NCBI RefSeq assembly: GCF_000389635.1
Contig: NC_021182.1
Coordinates: forward strand, 3,162,001-3,226,000
Source: Clostridium pasteurianum BC1
GTDB taxonomy: Bacteria > Bacillota > Clostridia > Clostridiales > Clostridiaceae
DNA length: 64,000 bases
Direction of reading: 5' to 3'
Shown here in pieces: positions 8,433 through 17,678 of the stretch. The notes under the pieces were generated by a model. It searched no databases. It was not told where the DNA came from and saw only the letters and a list, made by a program, of their open reading frames with translations. A program made the position numbers and the translations under genes. Within the stretch, counting starts at the first letter, position 1. Each line of letters begins with the position of its first letter.

Positions 8433-9077
8433 ATGAGAATTCCAAATCACATTGGTATTATTCCAGATGGTAATAGAAGATGGGCAGTAAAAAATGGGTT
8501 TACAAAAGAAATGGGCTACGATAAGGGCTTACTTCCTGGTGTTAAACTGTTTAAATGCTGCGAAGAAGTTGGAGTTAAAGAACTCACTTTTTATGGTTTT
8601 ACTGTAGATAATACCAAAAGACCAGCAGCTCAAAAGGATGCTTTTATAGCCGCCTGTGTGAAAGCAGTTGAAATGCTTTCAAGGGAAAATGCCTCTCTAT
8701 TAGTAGTTGGAAATTATGATTCCCCTATATTTCCAAAGGAATTACTTCCTTTTACTAAAAGAAAAGACTTCGGAAAAGGTGGTATAAAAATAAATTTTTT
8801 AGTAAACTATGGTTGGGAATGGGATCTTATGAATCTTAAGAATACACAGGTTAACTCTCGAAACAGCATTTACAATACCATAGGCTCTCATGACATAAGC
8901 AGAGTTGATTTACTTATTAGATGGGGTGGCCGAAGAAGACTCAGTGGCTTTTTGCCTGTCCAAAGTGTTTATTCTGACTTTTATGTTATTGATGATATGT
9001 GGCCTGATTTTACAAAAAACCAATTTGATAATGCATTAGAATGGTATAGTAAACAAGATGTTACTCTTGGTGGCTAA
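8433..9077 (+). CDS. Divergent undecaprenyl diphosphate synthase (cis-prenyltransferase) family protein
   Basis: 214 residues from ATG 8433, with GGAGG 6 bases upstream; the ATG at 8427 abuts the ribosome site. It has the cis-prenyltransferase signatures: HIGIIPDGNRRWA with the Mg-binding Asp, LTFYGFTVDN, and DLLIRWGGRRRLSGF...YSDFYVIDDMWPDF near the C-terminus. It is shorter than UppS (about 245-250) and the usual RTSGE(Q/L)RxSNF element reads RWGGRRRLSGF, so it is a paralogue rather than the housekeeping enzyme. Such second copies exist in clostridia; product chain length and pathway are unknown. Single-gene unit with its own terminator. Confidence 0.85.
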   Translation: MRIPNHIGIIPDGNRRWAVKNGFTKEMGYDKGLLPGVKLFKCCEEVGVKELTFYGFTVDNTKRPAAQKDAFIAACVKAVEMLSRENASLLVVGNYDSPIFPKELLPFTKRKDFGKGGIKINFLVNYGWEWDLMNLKNTQVNSRNSIYNTIGSHDISRVDLLIRWGGRRRLSGFLPVQSVYSDFYVIDDMWPDFTKNQFDNALEWYSKQDVTLGG

Positions 9078-9092
9078 TTATGAATTCATTAT

Positions 9093-9151
9093 AAAATAAT
9101 GCCTACAACTATTGCTGCTTATAAATATATTTTTGCTTTAGGCATTATTTT
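9093..9151. terminator. Bidirectional terminator
   Basis: 13-bp stem AAAATAATGCCTA / TAGGCATTATTTT (9093-9105 with 9139-9151) between the convergent cis-prenyltransferase and DUF3189 genes. Confidence 0.85.
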
Positions 9152-9200
9152 ATACACCATAACTAATTTTTCACAGCAATTATCATATTTTTATACAGTA

Positions 9201-9665
9201 TCAGTTTCCCACCTTTAGATTATTTTTTACTGCCTTTACTATATTAACTATATCCATATAGGCTTTAATACTACCATAAGTTACAATAGGTCTTCCAAAC
9301 CTCACCCATTTTAATTGTCGGGATGTAAAACCACCTATCTTCATAGGTAAATTTACCGTTGGATGGGTATCTACAATATACAATCCTTCACCATCACCAT
9401 GTAAAGCTGAATACATGTCTTCCACCGCTGGTATAACTAAATCCGGTCTATATTTTCTTCCTAGTGTATAAACTTTAGCTCCAAATTCGTCCTGGCCAAT
9501 ATATAATAAATGTCCTAAATCAGCTTTTTCTACCTTATCAAAGGTAGGTAAATCAAGTAATTCTTTCTTACTAGGCAATCTGTCCATGGGCAGTCTATTA
9601 ATATGTAGATTTGCTGCAATAGCTGTGGAATGTGCTCCACCTACATCATGATATATAATTATCAT
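9201..9665 (-). CDS. DUF3189 family protein
   Basis: 154 residues starting MIIIYHDVGGAHSTAIAANL, the characteristic DUF3189 opening; the family is about 150-160 residues long. No membrane segment and no recognisable catalytic motif apart from the conserved HDVGGxHS. Function is unknown. The ribosome site is weak (CAGGTGAAAATAA before the ATG). Alone in its transcription unit, downstream of a terminator. Confidence 0.85.
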   Translation of the reverse strand: MIIIYHDVGGAHSTAIAANLHINRLPMDRLPSKKELLDLPTFDKVEKADLGHLLYIGQDEFGAKVYTLGRKYRPDLVIPAVEDMYSALHGDGEGLYIVDTHPTVNLPMKIGGFTSRQLKWVRFGRPIVTYGSIKAYMDIVNIVKAVKNNLKVGN

Positions 9666-9760
9666 TTATTTTCACCTGACTTTATCAACTTATTTGATAT
9701 ATATTTAATCTATTCAGTATTCTTTTACATAGATCAAATATATATGCATAGTAATAAAAA

Positions 9761-9796
9761 AACACCATTAAATTGTTTATTAATTTAACAGTGTTT
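9761..9796 (-). terminator. Terminator after the AI-2E family gene
   Basis: Stem AACACCATTAAATT / AATTTAACAGTGTT with one mismatch, followed on either strand by T-rich sequence. It lies 38 bases downstream of the permease stop on the minus strand. Confidence 0.75.
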
Positions 9797-9833
9797 TTAT
9801 TGAAGAGTTTCATTATTAATATTGTAAATTTAT

Positions 9834-10874
9834 CTATTGTCTTTTAGACTCTTCTCCTAATCTAACTCCTAATATTTCAATTATAAACATAAAGAGTGGT
9901 ATTCCAAGAAGCAAACCCCATATTCCCATAAAATGTTCAGATACAATGAGTATTACAAAAGTAAAGAATATAGGTAATTTAGTTTTTTCTGACATAAGTT
10001 TAGGATTTAATATATAGCTTTCTACTAAATGTATTATTGCCACCATTATTAAAACATAGACTACCTTTATAACCCCTCCTATTTTAAAAGCAATTAAACA
10101 TAAAGGAACAAGAGATATTATAACGCCCGCTACAGGTATTAAACTTAATAGAAAAATCATGAATCCCAATGCTAGTAATTTAGGAAAACCCATTATAGTA
10201 AGTAAAATTACCGATATAATAGTATTTACCATGGCTATTATTACTTGAGCTGTTATAACCTTACCAAAAGAATTTAAGAAGTTGTTTCCAAAGTATGCAC
10301 AATATTTGTATACACCGGAAATTTTACTGTTTTCAAATTTCTTTAAAAAATTAATTACCTCTTCTTTTTGTAATATAAAAAACAGACTGAGCATCAGTGC
10401 TATAAATGAATATCCACCCCATTTTCCAACATTAGCAGCAGTACGAACTGCAATATCAATTCCGGATTGTGTATAGTTCCTTATATCAAGTTTAGCCATC
10501 ATTGGAAATAAAAACTTGCCTAAACCACTCGGTATGTTGTATTTAACAGTTTCCATATAGGATTCCTCTGCCTGCCTTATGATACTTATACTTTGAATTA
10601 TTATTATGGGAATGTATTTATATAAAATTATTATTATCAGAGCAAAGATAATTACATATAATACTATTGTAACTATTCCCTTTTTCACAGGAACATATTT
10701 TTTCAATTTATTTATCACAAAATTCTCTAAACTATTAATTAAATAAGCAAACAGAAATGTCAATAAGACTAAATTAAGTATACTTTTTATCATATATAAG
10801 AATATACCTATACATATTAAAAACAATAAGCTCTTCACCAAATCTTTTTTAAATATTTGTTTTAAAAAATCCAA
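9834..10874 (-). CDS. AI-2E transporter family (PerM/YtvI-like) membrane protein
   Basis: 346 residues, with paired N-terminal membrane segments (about residues 15-65 and a third near 70), a long soluble loop with the SGLGKFLFP region, then about five membrane segments in the C-terminal half. The LSLIPVAGVIISLVPL and NPKLMSEKTKLPIFFTF segments are typical of the family. Members include suspected exporters and sporulation proteins (YtvI); the transported substrate is not deducible. Own transcription unit. Confidence 0.88.
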   Translation of the reverse strand: MDFLKQIFKKDLVKSLLFLICIGIFLYMIKSILNLVLLTFLFAYLINSLENFVINKLKKYVPVKKGIVTIVLYVIIFALIIIILYKYIPIIIIQSISIIRQAEESYMETVKYNIPSGLGKFLFPMMAKLDIRNYTQSGIDIAVRTAANVGKWGGYSFIALMLSLFFILQKEEVINFLKKFENSKISGVYKYCAYFGNNFLNSFGKVITAQVIIAMVNTIISVILLTIMGFPKLLALGFMIFLLSLIPVAGVIISLVPLCLIAFKIGGVIKVVYVLIMVAIIHLVESYILNPKLMSEKTKLPIFFTFVILIVSEHFMGIWGLLLGIPLFMFIIEILGVRLGEESKRQ

Positions 10875-11033
10875 TTCCCTTCACCTCATGTAATAAATTA
10901 TACCACGTTTAATTGTTTTTATATAGATATAACACATATAAATTTTATTTGCAATAGTACTAGTCTACCAAAAAGCATCTTACTTTACTTTTGAATATAT
11001 TATCATAGAATAGGTATGTTATTAAGTATATAA

Positions 11034-11073
11034 TTGTCATATCCATTTAACAAAGCTGTCATAAAATTGTCAC
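11034..11073 (+). promoter_or_regulatory. Phased TGTCA repeats in the htrA promoter
   Basis: TGTCAT at 11035 and 11057 and TGTCAC at 11068, with spacings of 22 and 11 bases, i.e. on one face of the helix. They lie 57-95 bases before the HtrA start. The third copy, extended to TTGTCA, can also act as the -35, with an ATATAAAT -10 region about 17 bases downstream. Tandem phased repeats are the usual site form for OmpR/PhoB regulators, and such a regulator is encoded at 14013-14693. Confidence 0.55.
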
Positions 11074-11129
11074 AGTATACATCTATTATATAAATATAGA
11101 AATTAAATATGGTAAGGAGGTTTTTACAA

Positions 11130-12458
11130 ATGAATGAACATGAAAATAATTCAAATAATGAAAACAATGCTAGTAATATAGACTCAACAAGTGAATTGCC
11201 AATTTCAAACTACTCAGCTTATAACGTATCAAAGGATACAGGTTATGATAACACTGATAAAGGGAGTTCACATAATAGTTTTACTGATAGTGATTATGAA
11301 GTCACATCAACAAATAAAAAAAATAACAAGGGCAAAGGTAAAAAAATAGCCTCATATGTAGCCGTAGGTCTTATTTGTACTATACTTGGCGGTGCCGCTT
11401 CTGGCGTTGCTTCGCTATATGTTCTTCCTAAAACAAGTTTTTTTAAATCCAGCCCTTTGTATGAAAATTTATCACAACAGGCTTCCTCCAATAATAGCAA
11501 CTATAAAGCTTCTCCAGTTGTTGCAACCAGCGGGGGACTTACTATAGCTGAAATCGCTAAAAAGGTTAGTCCAGCGGTAGTGGGAGTTTCAACTAAAAGC
11601 ACTGTTAGCAGTGGCAATAATTTTTTCGGTGGATCTCAGGCTCAGGAACAAGACGGTATGGGTTCTGGTATAATCTTTAATAGCAATGGCTATATATTAA
11701 CAAATTATCATGTAATAAGCGGTGCACAGCAGATAACGGTAATTCTCAGTAACAAAAAAGAAGTGCCTGCTAAAGTTGTAAATTATGATTCCTCTATGGA
11801 TTTAGCAGTTATAAAATTAACAGGAAATGTAACACTTCCTGGAGTTGCTGAATTAGGTAATTCAAGTTCTCTTCAAGTCGGAGATCAAGTTGTAGCCATT
11901 GGTAACCCTTTAGGAAAAGAATTTCTAGGTTCCGTTACTTCTGGAATAGTCAGTGCTTTAAACAGGCAGGTTCAGGTTGACAGCTCTACGACAGAAACCT
12001 TTATTCAAACAGATGCAGCCATAAATCCTGGTAACAGCGGTGGACCACTAGTTAATTCTCTAGGCCAGGTAATCGGAATAAACAGTGCAAAAATAGGCAC
12101 TTCAGGAGTTGAAGGTATAGGCTTTGCTATACCAATAGATTTAGTTAAGCCAAAAATCAGTTCACTTTTAAAGCCTATATTAATGCTTGGCATTACCTGC
12201 AGCGATATATCCAGTGCTGATGCACAACAAAATAATGTACCTCAAGGAGTTGCGGTAATACAGGTAAATCCATCCAGTGCAGCCGAAAAAGCAGGTTTAC
12301 AGGCAAATGACATAATTACAAAATTCGATGGTAAAAACATAACAACCACCGATGAACTAAACAGTATAAAAGCATCTCACAAAGCTGGAGATAAAATAAA
12401 TATTCAAGTTTACAGAAACGGAAGTACTAAATCTCTTACTTTAACATTAACAGAATAA
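11130..12458 (+). CDS. htrA: HtrA/DegP-type membrane-anchored serine protease
   Basis: 442 residues from ATG 11130 with AAGGAGG at 11114-11120; the in-frame ATG at 11109 would overlap this site. About 75 hydrophilic residues are followed by one membrane segment, then the trypsin-like domain with His in TNYHVI, Asp in DSSMDLAVIKL and Ser in NPGNSGGPLV, and one C-terminal PDZ domain. Family role: envelope protein quality control outside the membrane. It is convergent with a two-component system, and its promoter has phased TGTCA repeats, a layout reminiscent of CssRS control of htrA in Bacillus. Confidence 0.95.
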   Translation: MNEHENNSNNENNASNIDSTSELPISNYSAYNVSKDTGYDNTDKGSSHNSFTDSDYEVTSTNKKNNKGKGKKIASYVAVGLICTILGGAASGVASLYVLPKTSFFKSSPLYENLSQQASSNNSNYKASPVVATSGGLTIAEIAKKVSPAVVGVSTKSTVSSGNNFFGGSQAQEQDGMGSGIIFNSNGYILTNYHVISGAQQITVILSNKKEVPAKVVNYDSSMDLAVIKLTGNVTLPGVAELGNSSSLQVGDQVVAIGNPLGKEFLGSVTSGIVSALNRQVQVDSSTTETFIQTDAAINPGNSGGPLVNSLGQVIGINSAKIGTSGVEGIGFAIPIDLVKPKISSLLKPILMLGITCSDISSADAQQNNVPQGVAVIQVNPSSAAEKAGLQANDIITKFDGKNITTTDELNSIKASHKAGDKINIQVYRNGSTKSLTLTLTE

Positions 12459-12467
12459 CTAATTAAA

Positions 12468-12514
12468 AAATTAAAGGTGTTAACCTAAAAATTTAGGTTA
12501 ACACCTTTAATTTT
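12468..12514. terminator. Bidirectional terminator overlapping the histidine-kinase 3' end
   Basis: Long stem AAATTAAAGGTGTTAACCTAA / TTAGGTTAACACCTTTAATTT between convergent htrA and kinase genes. The kinase's last codons (EKLKVLT and stop) form one arm of the stem, so coding and termination signals overlap. Confidence 0.9.
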
Positions 12515-14016
12515 TCTATTCTAGCATCTTCAGAAAGCTCCAGTGAAAAATAAAAAGCTACTCCACCATTAAAGTTTTCCACTCCAAAATCACTTTTATG
12601 AAGCATAAGTATATTCTTTGTTATTGCAAGACCAAGACCAGTTCCACCAAGGCTTCTATTCCTTGACTTATCTATTTTATAAAATTTATCCCAAATTTTA
12701 GATAAATCTTCTTTTTCAATATTATCCCCCAAATTTTTTACATATATATAAACCTTATCACTACTTTCCCTCATATCTATACTTATTTTACCATTATTTT
12801 CCGTATGCCGTATAGAATTAGTGATAAAATTTGTAAGTACCTGTTCTATTCTCATAGAATCACCACAGGTTAAAACATTATTATTTAAGTTTAAATGTAC
12901 ATCGATTTCCCTCTCATTAAACAATGTATAATATTTTCTTACAGTAGAATTGATAAGCTTATCAATGTAGAAATCTTCACAATTCAATTTAAAATTACCA
13001 CTCTCAAGCTGTGATAAATCTAACATATCTGTAACAAGAGATCCCATTTTTTTTGCCTCATCTATAATAACATCTATATAATAATCTTTATCCTCACCTT
13101 GAAACACATTATCTTTAATTCCCTCTGCATATCCCTCTATAAGACTTATAGGTGTTTTTAATTCATGGGATACTCCTCCCACAAATTCCTTACGCATTTT
13201 TTCAAGCTTTCTTTCCTGTTCAATATCATTCTTTAATTTTTCATTGGCTTTTCTCAGTGAGTTCATTGCACTATTTAAATTTTCAGATAGAAAATTTAGA
13301 GTATTACCAAGATTTCCAATTTCATCATCACTCTTAACAATACACTTTTCTGAGAAATTTAAATTCACCATTTTAGATGCAGTCCGGTTAAGACTTATTA
13401 ATGGTTTAGAAATCATATTTGAATATATAAGTGATAATATTATAATTAGTACTAATGCAGCTATATATATATATACATAAAACTCCTTAATAACAGATGA
13501 GGCTTCATTGACAGGTTGCAGTGAAGAAACAACAAATATTACCTCACCCTTTTCATTATTAGGAAGTACGCAAACTATATTTCTTACATTATAAACATTA
13601 TTGTCAAATATATAAGTGCTGCCCTTGCCACTTCTCCTTATATTCATAGCCGCTCCAGGATTTGCATTCCAATTATCAATTACCTGTCTTATAACCCTTA
13701 CACTGGCAGATTCCACTTCTCTGCTTTCAGAGCCAGCTACGAAATTTAAATATCCATATTTATCCAATACAGCCACTTTGCTATTATTAGAGTCCTCAAA
13801 ATTTCTAGCTAATTGTAAAATGTTTGTACTTCCCTCTGTTTTATTATAAGCTTCCCTAAACTTTTCTACATTTTGTTCCAGAGTATCCATTTTTCTGTTT
13901 ATATAAAATTTTTCAAAAAATAAGGATTGAAAAATAAGTATACTACTTATAAAAAGCGCGAAAAAGGCAAGTGTTATAAAAAACAATTTAACAGCTATTC
14001 CCTGTTTTAAATTCAT
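12493..14016 (-). CDS. Two-component sensor histidine kinase
   Basis: 507 residues. Membrane segment 1 at about residues 11-33, an extracellular sensor region to about 180, membrane segment 2 at about 182-202, HAMP, then HisKA with the phospho-acceptor in GVSHELKTP near residue 280, and HATPase_c with NFITNSIRHT, an N-box/G1 region and SLGGTGLGLAI. It overlaps the response regulator gene by 4 bases (ATGA), so the two are co-translated. Likely signal: envelope or secretion stress, inferred only from the convergent htrA gene and its promoter repeats. Confidence 0.93.
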   Translation of the reverse strand: MNLKQGIAVKLFFITLAFFALFISSILIFQSLFFEKFYINRKMDTLEQNVEKFREAYNKTEGSTNILQLARNFEDSNNSKVAVLDKYGYLNFVAGSESREVESASVRVIRQVIDNWNANPGAAMNIRRSGKGSTYIFDNNVYNVRNIVCVLPNNEKGEVIFVVSSLQPVNEASSVIKEFYVYIYIAALVLIIILSLIYSNMISKPLISLNRTASKMVNLNFSEKCIVKSDDEIGNLGNTLNFLSENLNSAMNSLRKANEKLKNDIEQERKLEKMRKEFVGGVSHELKTPISLIEGYAEGIKDNVFQGEDKDYYIDVIIDEAKKMGSLVTDMLDLSQLESGNFKLNCEDFYIDKLINSTVRKYYTLFNEREIDVHLNLNNNVLTCGDSMRIEQVLTNFITNSIRHTENNGKISIDMRESSDKVYIYVKNLGDNIEKEDLSKIWDKFYKIDKSRNRSLGGTGLGLAITKNILMLHKSDFGVENFNGGVAFYFSLELSEDARIEKLKVLT

Positions 14017-14693
14017 CTTTTCACCTCTAATTTATAACCACTTCCCCTAACTGTAGCTATTAGATAGGCTTTATCCATAAGTTTTTCCCGTAATCTTTTT
14101 ATATGTGTATCTACAGTTCTAAGATCACCATAATAATCTATACCCCATACTATATCTAAAATTTTGTTCCTGCTTAATACTATCCCTTTATTTTTAATAA
14201 AATATAACAAAAGATCATATTCCTTTGGAGAAAGATATATTTCCTTATCGTCAATTGTAACCTCATGACTGAGCTCATTAATAGTAACACCATCAAGGTT
14301 CATATTGCTAATATTGGAATTATCCTCCGGATAATATCGCTTCAGAAGTGCTTTTGCCTTTGCCACTAGAATCTTAGGACTAAAGGGTTTTGTTACATAA
14401 TCATCTGCGCCTAATTCGTAGCCTAAGAGCTTATCCTCTTCTTCTGACTTAGCAGTTAATATTATTATTGGAACATTAGAGTTCTTTCTTATATATTTGC
14501 ATACATTAAACCCATCCATTAAAGGCATCATAATATCAAGTATTATAAGAGTTACTTTATTAGAATCAAAAACTCTTACTGCCTCTACTCCATCTTTTGC
14601 TTCCAAAGTTTTATATCCTTCTTTTTTTAAATAAGCATCAATAAGTTTTCTCATTCTCTCTTCATCTTCCACAATTAAAATGTTTTCTTTCAT
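14013..14693 (-). CDS. OmpR/PhoB family response regulator
   Basis: 226 residues. The receiver domain has acidic pair DE near residues 10-11, phospho-acceptor Asp53 in LDIMMPLMDGF, and TAK and KPF switch residues. The winged-helix DNA-binding domain includes LSPKEYDLLLYF and ends in RGSGYKLEVK. First gene of the kinase operon. Binding to the TGTCA repeats before htrA is an inference. Confidence 0.94.
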   Translation of the reverse strand: MKENILIVEDEERMRKLIDAYLKKEGYKTLEAKDGVEAVRVFDSNKVTLIILDIMMPLMDGFNVCKYIRKNSNVPIIILTAKSEEEDKLLGYELGADDYVTKPFSPKILVAKAKALLKRYYPEDNSNISNMNLDGVTINELSHEVTIDDKEIYLSPKEYDLLLYFIKNKGIVLSRNKILDIVWGIDYYGDLRTVDTHIKRLREKLMDKAYLIATVRGSGYKLEVKR

Positions 14694-15159
14694 AAATTAT
14701 TTCTCCTAAATAATATTTTCAACTTAGATATGATCAAATAAATATAGTCACATTAATGCTTAAGAGTACTACTTTCCAAAGCTATGTTTACTATTATTAT
14801 AACATACATAAAAAATCTTATTTATTACATTTTGAAATAAAAACATCTCTTTTATTTTATACCAATGAAAATATATATATTTATTTTTTAAAAAACTTTA
14901 ATAGTAAATCTTACTAAATTATCAAAATTTAATGCAGTATTTTTATTATATTCCTAGAGATAATAAAAAACATAAACTTATATTTTTTATTAATTAATTT
15001 CAAACTTTGGCCATAAATTAATTATATTAATAGTAATAATTAAATATCTTTATAAGAATTTTATACATAAATGTCACTTTATATTATATTCACCTATGCA
15101 ATATAAGTTAGACAGCATTAAACCAATGCTGAACACTATTATAAAAGGAAGATGAAACC
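14694..15159. other. Intergenic region, no gene seen
   Basis: About 466 very AT-rich bases between divergent units. It holds the promoter side of the response-regulator operon and of the deacetylase gene. A small CAGCATT/AATGCTG inverted repeat lies about 45 bases before the deacetylase start. No ORF with a ribosome site was found. Confidence 0.6.
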
Positions 15160-15900
15160 ATGTACAATATAAAAAAATACAAAATCAATTTATTATTTTT
15201 TTTAGCAGCATTAATTTTAGTACAATATATTTATATAGATAATGCTCAGGCAAAATTAAATAATTCTCTCAAAGAAACTGTAGCTGAAAAAAAGGTTGTA
15301 TATCTTACTTTTGATGATGGACCCACTATAATAACCAATCATTTATTAGATACTCTAAAGCAATGCAATGCAAAAGCCACTTTTTTTGTTGTCGGTAAAG
15401 AAATATGTGGAAGAGAAGATTTATTAAAAAGAATATGTAATGAAGGCCACAGTATAGGATTACACACTTTTTCTCATAATTTTAAAGAAATATATAAAAG
15501 CGACGATACATTTCTGCAAGAAATGCTGGATACTCAAAAAAAAGTAAAAGAAATCACTGGATCAAGTACAAATTCCATAAGATTTCCAGGAGGTAGTGCT
15601 AAACATCTCACCAGTGAAATGCTTGAAAAACTTCACAAAAATAATTTAAAAGTTTATGATTGGAATGCCAGTATAGAAGATGGAGTAAACCCTCATTTAT
15701 CTGTAGATCAACTGTTAAATAATGCCAAAAAAAATAGCACTGAGGATGATAGAATAATACTTCTTATGCATTGCAATTCAAACAACATTAATACTATAAA
15801 AGCACTGCCTCAAATTATAGATTATTATAGAAGTAATGGATATGAAATAAAACCAATTACTAATAGAACTCCAGAATATCATTATAATTTTAGAAAATAG
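15160..15900 (+). CDS. Secreted or anchored polysaccharide deacetylase (NodB domain)
   Basis: 246 residues with ribosome site AAAGGAAG. N-terminal KKYKINLLFFLAALILVQYI is a signal peptide or anchor, putting the enzyme outside the membrane. NodB motifs in order: TFDDGP (base and metal Asp), the metal-binding HTFSH, RFPGG, YDWNASIEDG and LLMHC. Family role: removes N-acetyl groups from peptidoglycan or related glycans. Exact substrate is not visible. Single gene. Confidence 0.93.
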   Translation: MYNIKKYKINLLFFLAALILVQYIYIDNAQAKLNNSLKETVAEKKVVYLTFDDGPTIITNHLLDTLKQCNAKATFFVVGKEICGREDLLKRICNEGHSIGLHTFSHNFKEIYKSDDTFLQEMLDTQKKVKEITGSSTNSIRFPGGSAKHLTSEMLEKLHKNNLKVYDWNASIEDGVNPHLSVDQLLNNAKKNSTEDDRIILLMHCNSNNINTIKALPQIIDYYRSNGYEIKPITNRTPEYHYNFRK

Positions 15901-15964
15901 ATATAAACAGATTTCTTTGCAGCAGGTGGAGTTTTTGTTTATGACCTATGATGCTTAATTAACA

Positions 15965-16001
15965 GATTTCTAAGTATCGGTATTTATGATACTTAGAAAT
16001 C
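15965..16001. repeat. Perfect 14-bp inverted repeat
   Basis: GATTTCTAAGTATC / GATACTTAGAAATC with a 9-base spacer. There is no T-run, so it is not a normal terminator. It abuts the folded RNA candidate at 16003-16108 and may be part of the same unit. Confidence 0.7.
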
Positions 16002-16002
16002 G

Positions 16003-16108
16003 TTGTCCTTTAGGGTAAATCGCCAGGAACGTAGCCACTCTTTACTTCCACTTTAAATCACTTTCACAGAGTGCGATTGGAATATTAGAGTGGATAGTCA
16101 TGGGACAA
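16003..16108 (+). ncRNA. Unassigned folded RNA candidate
   Basis: The segment is closed by TTGTCC (16003-16008) with GGACAA (16103-16108). Inside is a long hairpin: CCACTCT/AGAGTGG (16035-16041 with 16087-16093), TTCC/GGAA, AATC/GATT and ACT/AGT with a 2-base bulge. The region between deacetylase and zinc-ribbon genes has higher GC than its surroundings and no ORF. It fits no riboswitch consensus known to me. The strand is uncertain, since the helices form on either strand. Confidence 0.4.
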
Positions 16109-16265
16109 ATATATTATAAAGGTCATTATATTCTCTTACTCAATACTTCGCTGCACTAATAGAAAATTTAACACAAACTAGTACTTAGGCCCATTTAAAT
16201 AAAATTTAGCTACTAAAATTAAAATAGCCACTGATAAATCAGCAGCTATACGTAAACAAATTAAA

Positions 16266-16436
16266 CTATCTTCTGAAACCTCTGTTGTTGTTGCTTTGAG
16301 CCTTTCTTGCTTTTCTGCATTCAGGGCATCTAACAGGATCGTTTTCAAAACCTTTTTCTTTGTAGAATTCTTGTTCACCTTCAGTAAAAACAAATTCTTT
16401 GCTACAATCTTTACATACAATAGTTCTATCAGCCAT
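16266..16436 (-). CDS. Small zinc-ribbon protein (zf_Tbcl-like)
   Basis: 56 residues, MADRTIVCKDCSKEFVF...RCPECRKARK, with two CxxC knuckles (residues 8/11 and 37/40) that form one zinc ribbon and a basic C-terminus. AGGAGG lies 9 bases before ATG 16436. The family is small, abundant in clostridia and of unknown function; the basic tail suggests RNA or DNA binding. A longer open frame (88 codons) on the same strand covers it in another frame but lacks these signatures. Confidence 0.88.
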   Translation of the reverse strand: MADRTIVCKDCSKEFVFTEGEQEFYKEKGFENDPVRCPECRKARKAQSNNNRGFRR

Positions 16437-16586
16437 TTAAACATACCTCCTTTTTCCGAATTAGGGATCTAACAACTCATAAATTACACTTCCGATAAAA
16501 AAGGAGAATGTCCCGTTCATGATATTAAATCTCTTGAATACATGAATATTATATCATTTGTAATACTAAAAGGCAAGAAATATAAA

Positions 16587-17663
16587 TCAAAGAATTTTTT
16601 CTATAATCCCTCCACCTAAAAGTAAATCCTCATCATAAAAAACTACAGATTGCCCTTTAGTTATAGCCCTAACACCTTTTTCGAAAACTACTTTCACCTT
16701 ATCATTCTCATAAGGATATATAATGGCTTCTGTAGCTTTAGATGCATACCTTATTTTAGCCTTAACTTTCATTGAGGCATTAAGTTTATCAAAGGGAATA
16801 AAATTAACTTCATCTGCAATGAGTTCTGTTTTAAATATATCTTCTTCACTACCAAGTACTACTTCATTTTTAGACACATTTATATCTTTTACAAACACAG
16901 GTTTTCCTAAAGCAATTCCAAGACCTTTTCTCTGACCTATAGTATAATATACTATTCCCTTATGTTTACCTAAAATATTACCAATACTATCTACAAAGTT
17001 CCCCTCTTTAACCTCTTGAGGTTTTTGTCTTTTAATATATGCACCATGATCGTTATCTGGAATAAAACATATTTCTTCACTATCCTTTTTATTATGGACG
17101 CTTAGACCTATTTCTTTTGCTATATCTCTTATTTTATCCTTACTATAATCCCCACAAGGCATTAGTGTATGTTCAAGCTGATATTGTGTCATATTATATA
17201 ATACATAAGTTTGGTCTTTTTTATCATCTTTTGATCTCTTTACTAAAAACCTTCCTTTTTCCTTATAAATCTTAGCATAATGTCCTGTTGCTATATAATC
17301 TGCATTTAAAGATTTTGCTTTTTCTAAAAAGGCATCAAATTTTATAAATTTATTACATGCTATACATGGATTTGGAGTTCTTCCTACTAAATATTCATCA
17401 ATAAAGGGCTCAATGACTTTTTCGTTGAATAGTTCTCTAAAATTCATTACATAAAACGGTATTTCAAGTTTATGAGCAACTCTTCTAGCATCTTCCACAG
17501 AGGAAAGAGAACAACATCCACCTTCTCTTTCCTCATATTCCTTATCCTCAGGCCATACCTGCATTGTCACTCCAATTACTTCATATCCCTGCTCTTTTAA
17601 AAGATATGCAGTTACTGAGCTATCTACTCCTCCGCTCATACCAACCACAACTCTATTGTTCAT
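16587..17663 (-). CDS. mnmA: tRNA-specific 2-thiouridylase
   Basis: 358 residues. N-terminal PP-loop [17 protein letters not shown] for ATP, first catalytic Cys in NPCIACN near residue 100, second in SEEICFIPD near 199, and HYAKI and GQRKGLGIA motifs. It thiolates U34 of Lys, Glu and Gln tRNAs using sulfur passed on from a cysteine desulfurase. The nifS-like desulfurase gene ends 15 bases upstream, so the sulfur donor is in the same operon. Full family length. Confidence 0.96.
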   Translation of the reverse strand: MNNRVVVGMSGGVDSSVTAYLLKEQGYEVIGVTMQVWPEDKEYEEREGGCCSLSSVEDARRVAHKLEIPFYVMNFRELFNEKVIEPFIDEYLVGRTPNPCIACNKFIKFDAFLEKAKSLNADYIATGHYAKIYKEKGRFLVKRSKDDKKDQTYVLYNMTQYQLEHTLMPCGDYSKDKIRDIAKEIGLSVHNKKDSEEICFIPDNDHGAYIKRQKPQEVKEGNFVDSIGNILGKHKGIVYYTIGQRKGLGIALGKPVFVKDINVSKNEVVLGSEEDIFKTELIADEVNFIPFDKLNASMKVKAKIRYASKATEAIIYPYENDKVKVVFEKGVRAITKGQSVVFYDEDLLLGGGIIEKIL

Positions 17664-17678
17664 AAATACACCTCTTCT

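Noticed and set aside
16178-16444. 88-codon minus-strand frame
   Set aside because: It overlaps the 56-residue zinc-ribbon gene in another frame; the zinc-ribbon reading has CxxC motifs and the better-placed ribosome site.
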